A program made the position numbers and the translations under genes. DNA of 9,625 nt from Dehalococcoidia bacterium. Lineage in GTDB: Bacteria; Chloroflexota; Dehalococcoidia; Lucifugimonadales; Lucifugimonadaceae. Below the pieces are notes generated by a model. It did not search any database, was not told where the DNA came from, and saw nothing but the letters and a program-made list of their open reading frames with translations. Location: assembly GCA_028278465.1 (NCBI GenBank), contig JANQEF010000230.1, positions 1-9,625 of the forward strand. The letters run 5' to 3'. Each line of letters begins with the position of its first letter. The first letter of the stretch is position 1. Below, one piece after another: positions 6,134-9,625 of the stretch.

Positions 6134-6166
6134 GAGGCGCTCCGCTGTGGAGCGCCTCCCCTTTTT
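6134..6166 (+). terminator. Rho-independent terminator
   Basis: GAGGCGCTCC (6134-6143), loop gctgt, and GGAGCGCCTC (6149-6158) form a perfect 10-bp stem followed by CCCTTTTT. It is oriented to stop plus-strand transcripts coming from the 3562-5611 run before they enter the convergent coiled-coil gene. On the minus strand the hairpin is present but lacks an adjacent T-run. Confidence 0.8.
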
Positions 6167-6209
6167 CACTTGTTCACGCAGCCGGATTCGCCTGCGCCTT
6201 CCAAACTCT

Positions 6210-6836
6210 CTACGCAGCAGGCTCTGACGACTCCGGATTGTAGAGCGACGCCAGCTGCAGCAACTCGACCGCCCGCTCCTCCTCACCCAGCGCCTCCTCG
6301 ATCGACTGGATCTCCGCCACCCTGCGCTCCACCTCTTCCGAAGCCTCCTTGCGCAGCATGTCAGTCATATCGCCGCTCACAAGCCCGGCCCAGTCCATCA
6401 GCGAGTCCGAAGCCTCCTTGACGCGGTCCAGGATCGAAAGAGCGTTGCGCTCAGCAACCTGCTTGATGTGCTTCGCAACATCGCCCTCGATGCGGGCCTG
6501 CGCCATCAGCACCTTCACCCGGTCCTCGGTCTCCTTCTCGATCACCAGCGCCTCCGACCGGAGATGAGCCGCCTGGCTCTCCAGCTCCGCGGCCTCACGC
6601 TCCAGCCGTTCCTTCGTATCAGTCGACCTGGCAACGTAGTCTCGCTCAGCCTGCATCAGCGCATCGTTCGCCTCGATCAGGCGGCTCCTGGAGAGGCTGG
6701 CCGACTTGACCGCTCGCATCGAGCGTGCGCCGGACCATGCCAGCGAGTGCGCGGTGGCCATCGCCCCAGGCGGCATAGCTGAGCCTTCGCTATTCGAGGA
6801 GGAGTTGGACCGACGGCTGCTCTTCTTTGATGTCAT
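6210..6836 (-). CDS. Coiled-coil protein of unknown function
   Basis: The open frame runs further upstream, but that part is antisense to the next gene and Cys/Pro-rich, so I start at the ATG at 6836 (208 aa), which has only a weak AGAGAA upstream. The first 25 residues are Ser-rich and basic (TSKKSSRRSNSSSNSEGS). From about residue 50 to 125 the chain is strongly helical and charged with heptad-like spacing (RLEREAAELESQAAHLRSEALVIEK), and a second coiled-coil stretch runs about 158-193 (LRKEASEEVERRVAEIQSIEEAL). There are no membrane helices and no signal peptide. The overall look is of a structural or scaffold-type cytoplasmic protein; I cannot assign a family. It converges with the small membrane protein gene and diverges from the glycosyltransferase gene. 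Confidence 0.75.
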   Translation of the reverse strand: MTSKKSSRRSNSSSNSEGSAMPPGAMATAHSLAWSGARSMRAVKSASLSRSRLIEANDALMQAERDYVARSTDTKERLEREAAELESQAAHLRSEALVIEKETEDRVKVLMAQARIEGDVAKHIKQVAERNALSILDRVKEASDSLMDWAGLVSGDMTDMLRKEASEEVERRVAEIQSIEEALGEEERAVELLQLASLYNPESSEPAA

Positions 6837-7067
6837 GTTTGCTGTTCTCTGGTCGGCAAATCCGGTGCTGTTCCGGGCGCAGGTTCCCGATGCTGCAACT
6901 ATCGCCGGGCACGGCTGGAACGGCGCATGAGCAAGGTGTGCCGCGGGCGTGCAGAGAGGGTGGAAGAGTGGTGAAAGTGTGAGAGCGGGAAAAAGCGAGC
7001 TACAGGAACGGAACTCTCCGGAGTCACTACACTGTGGCCGCGAATCGGGACAGCGCCGAGGGCAACA

Positions 7068-8306
7068 GTGGCTACAGCAACTCAAATCCAGAGACTTCGG
7101 GCGAGGACAGTCGGTTCGTCGTCTATCGTGACGGCCGGGATAGTCGCCGTGGCGGTCCTCTACATCGCGCTCCGACTGCCGCTGCTGATCTCCGACTTCC
7201 CCAACTGGTACCACTCGTGTGTCGAGAGCAACACGCTGGAGGTTGCGCAGAGCATGGCCGACAACGGCCATCCTCACGAGCAGGTCCACATCTCGCCCGC
7301 CGGCTACAACCTGCACGGCATCCTCGCCACGCCCGTGATCCTGCTCGACCTCGATATGCGGCTAGTGCGGCTGGTGACCATCATCGCCGGCGCTGTCTCG
7401 ATCCTCTACATCTGGAAGATACAGTCGCTGCTCGGCACGAGGGCAGGCTCAAAGGTGGCGACCGCCCACCTACTCGTTGCCATGCCGCACTTCGCGCTGA
7501 TGACCGGCTTCGCCATGCCGCAGTCGGTGACGGCGACCTTCGGCGCGATATCGGTCTACTACTACCTGCGCTGGCGGCTCGAGGGACGAACGACTTCCGA
7601 TGCGGTGCTGGCAGCGCTGTTCTCCGGCCTGGGCGCGTTCAACCACTTCTCGGGCATGATCATCGGCGCAACCGTCGCCGCCCTCTTCTTGTTGGAGCTT
7701 CTTCTTTCGCGACGATGGACTATCGAAAAGGCGCAGACGGGCATCCTCGCGGCCGCGTTCTTCCTGGCGAACCTGCCGGCGCTGATCCTCTGGTACGCCC
7801 GCGACTCAAGAGGCGACCTGCACTTCTACGACAAGTACCAGATCAACAACTCGGCCGACCTTCTGCTCACCGCCTCCTGGTGGCGCACGCAGATCCACTA
7901 CACCGCCGAGTACCAGCCGGTCTTCTACGCCGTCGGGCTGCTGGCGCTGTACGCGGTTGCGAGCAGGCTGCTTAACGGCGGGTGGAGCCTGGTGGCATTG
8001 GGCGAGGGTGGCCGGTACATGAACCCGGTCTATTTCTGGGGCGCCTGGTTCGTCATCGGGCTGCTGCAGATCCCCTTGTTCCCGCGTGGCTCGTTCATCC
8101 ACGAGTACTACGCGTGGTGGGCGCTGTTGCCATCGGTGCCGCTGTTCGTGGCGATGGTCCGGCAGCTTTTCAGGGGCCGGAGGACGGTTCAGCTAGCGGC
8201 GCTCGGATTGGCGCTGGCCTTAAGCGTGACGATCGCCTCGGCTCAGATCTCCCGCGCTCACGGCGCTACCGATATCCCGATCCTCTGCCGCTACCAGGAT
8301 TGCTGA
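7068..8306 (+). CDS. GT-C-type membrane glycosyltransferase-like protein
   Basis: A 412-residue polytopic protein with about ten membrane helices. The start is a GTG at 7068 with GAGGG five bases upstream; no better in-frame start precedes it. After the first helix (about 20-42) comes an outward loop, DFPNWYHSCVESNTLEVAQ (43-61), with acidic D43 and E53 placed like the catalytic acidic residue of lipid-sugar-dependent GT-C enzymes (PMT/ArnT/GT39-like). A long helix run follows, including VYYYLRWRLEGR (163-174), then FNHFSG (191-196), a polar loop FYDKYQINNSADLLLTASWW (253-272) and HEYYAWW (345-351) near the end. It likely transfers a sugar from a polyprenyl-phosphate donor to an outside acceptor; neither partner is visible. 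At 412 residues it is shorter than most GT39 proteins (about 500). It converges with the phosphotransferase gene 34 bases later. Confidence 0.75.
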   Translation: MATATQIQRLRARTVGSSSIVTAGIVAVAVLYIALRLPLLISDFPNWYHSCVESNTLEVAQSMADNGHPHEQVHISPAGYNLHGILATPVILLDLDMRLVRLVTIIAGAVSILYIWKIQSLLGTRAGSKVATAHLLVAMPHFALMTGFAMPQSVTATFGAISVYYYLRWRLEGRTTSDAVLAALFSGLGAFNHFSGMIIGATVAALFLLELLLSRRWTIEKAQTGILAAAFFLANLPALILWYARDSRGDLHFYDKYQINNSADLLLTASWWRTQIHYTAEYQPVFYAVGLLALYAVASRLLNGGWSLVALGEGGRYMNPVYFWGAWFVIGLLQIPLFPRGSFIHEYYAWWALLPSVPLFVAMVRQLFRGRRTVQLAALGLALALSVTIASAQISRAHGATDIPILCRYQDC

Positions 8307-8340
8307 GGGGTTTGGCGCTGAAGGCGGCCGAGGCGGGTGA

Positions 8341-9330
8341 CTACCAGTCTTCGACGAGGATGGTCCGGTAGGTTTCCATCGTAGCTGCAAGCTTGGACCG
8401 TAGCTCCGCCATCCACTCTGGCTCGTCCGGCATAGGCGGAGTAAGCGTGCGTTTCAGTCTGCCCAGGCCGATCAAATGGTGCATCCGGAGGAGTAGTGGA
8501 ATCGTCTCGAGCTCCGCAGACTCAATTGGCCTCGCTGACCGGTAGCCATCGACAAAAAGCAGCAGGGACTCGTTTTCGAGATCAACGTTCCGGGCATCGT
8601 CGTCAAACAGGTCCCGCAACGCGAAGGCGATGTCGGCAGCGAACCAGGATCGACAGCTGTCGTCAAAGTCGATCGGCCTGGGTACGCCATCCTGCCAGAC
8701 GATGTTGTCGAGCTCGAAATCGAAGTGGATAGGGCCGAAGTTCTGCCGGGAGACCGGTAGCTGCTCCAGCTGCAACCTCACCGATTCCAGCGCCTCCAGC
8801 ATCGGGCTCTGCTCATCACTCAACTCGCGAGAAGCGGCCGAAAAAAGCTGCTGCCAGATCGGCCTTCCAACACCGGTGCTCTTCGCCGATGCGTTGTGGA
8901 GCTCTCCCAGCGCTCGGCCCCACGCTGAGAGCTCTGCTGGCGTCAGATCCTCCAGGTCTTTCTGGACGCCGGGCACTCGCTCGAAAGCCGCTGCATGCAC
9001 CGTTCCGTGGGAGGTGGGAACGCTCTCTACCAACGACCCGTTCCTGGAACGAATCGGTTCGGCGGCTGGAACTCCACGGCCTATCAGTTCGTTGACGAAC
9101 ACCAGCTCCGACTCGACGAACTCCGCCGTCCGTTCAGACTCGTGGTTGAAGCGCAACACGTAGTCACGGCCGGCCCTCTTGAACAGGAAGACGAAATTGG
9201 CGCTCGCACGCCAGTACTTCGTGCGGGACCTGTCCGATTCCCATCGCCGAAGCACCTCCTCGGCCAGGTCGCTCTCCCAATCGTCACTGACGGTGGCGAC
9301 AACCCGCCACATTGTCTCCATGGTCATCAT
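8341..9330 (-). CDS. Phosphotransferase of the APH/choline kinase-like fold
   Basis: A protein-kinase-like small-molecule phosphotransferase (APH family). Counting from the ATG at 9330 (329 aa), visible parts are the N-lobe strand YVLRF (57-61), the helix with FVESELVFVNEL (71-82) supplying the conserved Glu, the catalytic loop HFDFELDN (202-209) with D204 as the likely base and N209 as a metal ligand, and PIDFDDS (219-225) as the DFG-equivalent with D221/D223. In YVLRF an Arg stands where many members have the ATP-binding Lys nearby. The start is uncertain: AAGGAG lies twelve bases before 9330, in-frame ATGs also lie at 9327, 9321 and 9312, and the longest frame begins at 9387 with no ribosome site. 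The substrate is unknown, and nothing shows drug resistance. It lies downstream of the tRNA on the same strand. Confidence 0.85.
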   Translation of the reverse strand: MMTMETMWRVVATVSDDWESDLAEEVLRRWESDRSRTKYWRASANFVFLFKRAGRDYVLRFNHESERTAEFVESELVFVNELIGRGVPAAEPIRSRNGSLVESVPTSHGTVHAAAFERVPGVQKDLEDLTPAELSAWGRALGELHNASAKSTGVGRPIWQQLFSAASRELSDEQSPMLEALESVRLQLEQLPVSRQNFGPIHFDFELDNIVWQDGVPRPIDFDDSCRSWFAADIAFALRDLFDDDARNVDLENESLLLFVDGYRSARPIESAELETIPLLLRMHHLIGLGRLKRTLTPPMPDEPEWMAELRSKLAATMETYRTILVEDW

Positions 9331-9462
9331 CGAGTCGAATGACTCCTTCGATCGTGGAATCCGTTGTGACCGAATTGACGCGCCCATCGGACGAGTCAGT
9401 CAATTGCGAGAAACTGGCACCAGAAAGAGCGTCAGTCGGAGCGACATAGCGGCTGGGAGGGA

Positions 9463-9538
9463 TGGCACGCCCGGAGGGATTCGAACCCCCGACCCTCTGG
9501 TTCGAAGCCAGATGCTCTATCCACTGAGCTACGGGCGC
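9463..9538 (-). tRNA. tRNA-Arg (anticodon TCG)
   Basis: Read on the minus strand, the gene folds into a standard cloverleaf: acceptor GCGCCCG with CGGGCGT (one G-U pair at the end), D arm with tagctcagtggatagagca, anticodon stem TCTGG/CCAGA around loop CTTCGAA, and T arm GGGGG-TTCGAAT-CCCTC. The anticodon TCG is at 9503-9505 and reads CGA-type Arg codons (wobble A34 would be inosine only if ACG, so this is the U34 species). The discriminator is G and the 3' CCA (9463-9465) is encoded in the DNA. A TAGACT about 21 bases upstream (9560-9565) could be its -10 box; no clear -35 is visible. Confidence 0.95.
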
Positions 9539-9625
9539 GCGTTCGGCGGGAACAGAACCAGTCTAGCCGAAGGTTGTCACTGGACGCATCGCTGATTCGT
9601 GACGGCGCGGTAGTGCGGGACGGCG

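Noticed and set aside
5068..6286. Minus-strand frames through the 5.1-6.3 kb region
   Set aside because: They translate repeats and the antisense of the membrane protein gene; phrases such as FGFAQGRLAQDD are translations of the dispersed repeat, not protein domains.
6837..7316. N-terminal extension of the coiled-coil gene up to 7316
   Set aside because: It would overlap the start of the glycosyltransferase gene on the opposite strand and encodes a Cys/Pro/Ser-rich sequence of low plausibility; the ATG at 6836 begins the coherent protein.
7034..7975. 313-codon plus-strand frame starting at GTG 7034
   Set aside because: It is a shifted frame of the glycosyltransferase gene with Arg/Pro/Ala-rich composition; the 7068 frame has clear membrane helices and a Shine-Dalgarno.
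8307..8340. Terminator between the convergent glycosyltransferase and phosphotransferase genes
   Set aside because: No stable stem followed by a T-run is visible on either strand in these 34 bases.
8341..9330. Antibiotic resistance gene
   Set aside because: The fold is shared by many small-molecule kinases; nothing in the sequence or context points to aminoglycosides.
9463..9538. Integration site (att) at the tRNA-Arg gene
   Set aside because: No integrase and no duplicated tRNA 3' end is present in the window.
9179..9595. Open frame of 138 codons on the plus strand near the right end
   Set aside because: Its C-terminal part, GGIRTPDPLVRSQMLYPLSYGR, is the well-known false protein produced by translating the antisense of a tRNA gene, and the rest is antisense to the phosphotransferase gene.

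Overview
This is a GC-rich bacterial window holding nine protein genes, one cut by the left edge, and one tRNA. The short spacers, the Rho-independent terminator and the CCA-encoding tRNA-Arg are bacterial. The enolase-superfamily gene, the DinB-like and CMD-like genes and the dispersed intergenic repeats built on a 'gagcgaagtcgaagg' core recall uncultivated Chloroflexota (SAR202 or Dehalococcoidia-like genomes). That placement is inference from style, not proof.

Layout. 1-303: 3' end of a membrane protein gene. 304-766: no gene, but a long composite repeat (299-646) and a possible promoter for the next gene. 767-1936: enolase-superfamily acid-sugar dehydratase-like enzyme. 1937-2094: short gap with a partial repeat copy. 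2095-3291 (minus): three-helix membrane protein of unknown function. 3292-3561: divergent gap. 3562-5611 (plus): a co-directional run of DinB-like protein, membrane-anchored unknown (overlapping by one base), carboxymuconolactone decarboxylase-like protein and a small four-helix membrane protein. 5612-6209: no gene; repeats and hairpins, a second full composite repeat copy (5771-6100), then a strong terminator. 6210-6836 (minus): coiled-coil protein. 7068-8306 (plus): GT-C-like membrane glycosyltransferase. 8341-9330 (minus): phosphotransferase of the APH/choline kinase fold. 9463-9538 (minus): tRNA-Arg(TCG).

The genes look like unlinked chromosomal housekeeping and accessory functions. I see no defence system, prophage, CRISPR array or transposase. 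The only evident coupling is inside the 3562-5611 run, where the first two genes share a TGATG junction.

The least ordinary feature is non-coding. Two gaps 5 kb apart carry the same ordered series of modules: a gagcgaagtcgaagg core, one hairpin, an 'accgaccc' link, a second hairpin, then a foldback element with terminal inverted repeats. The hairpin stems differ between copies yet stay perfectly paired, which suggests the structure rather than the sequence is kept.
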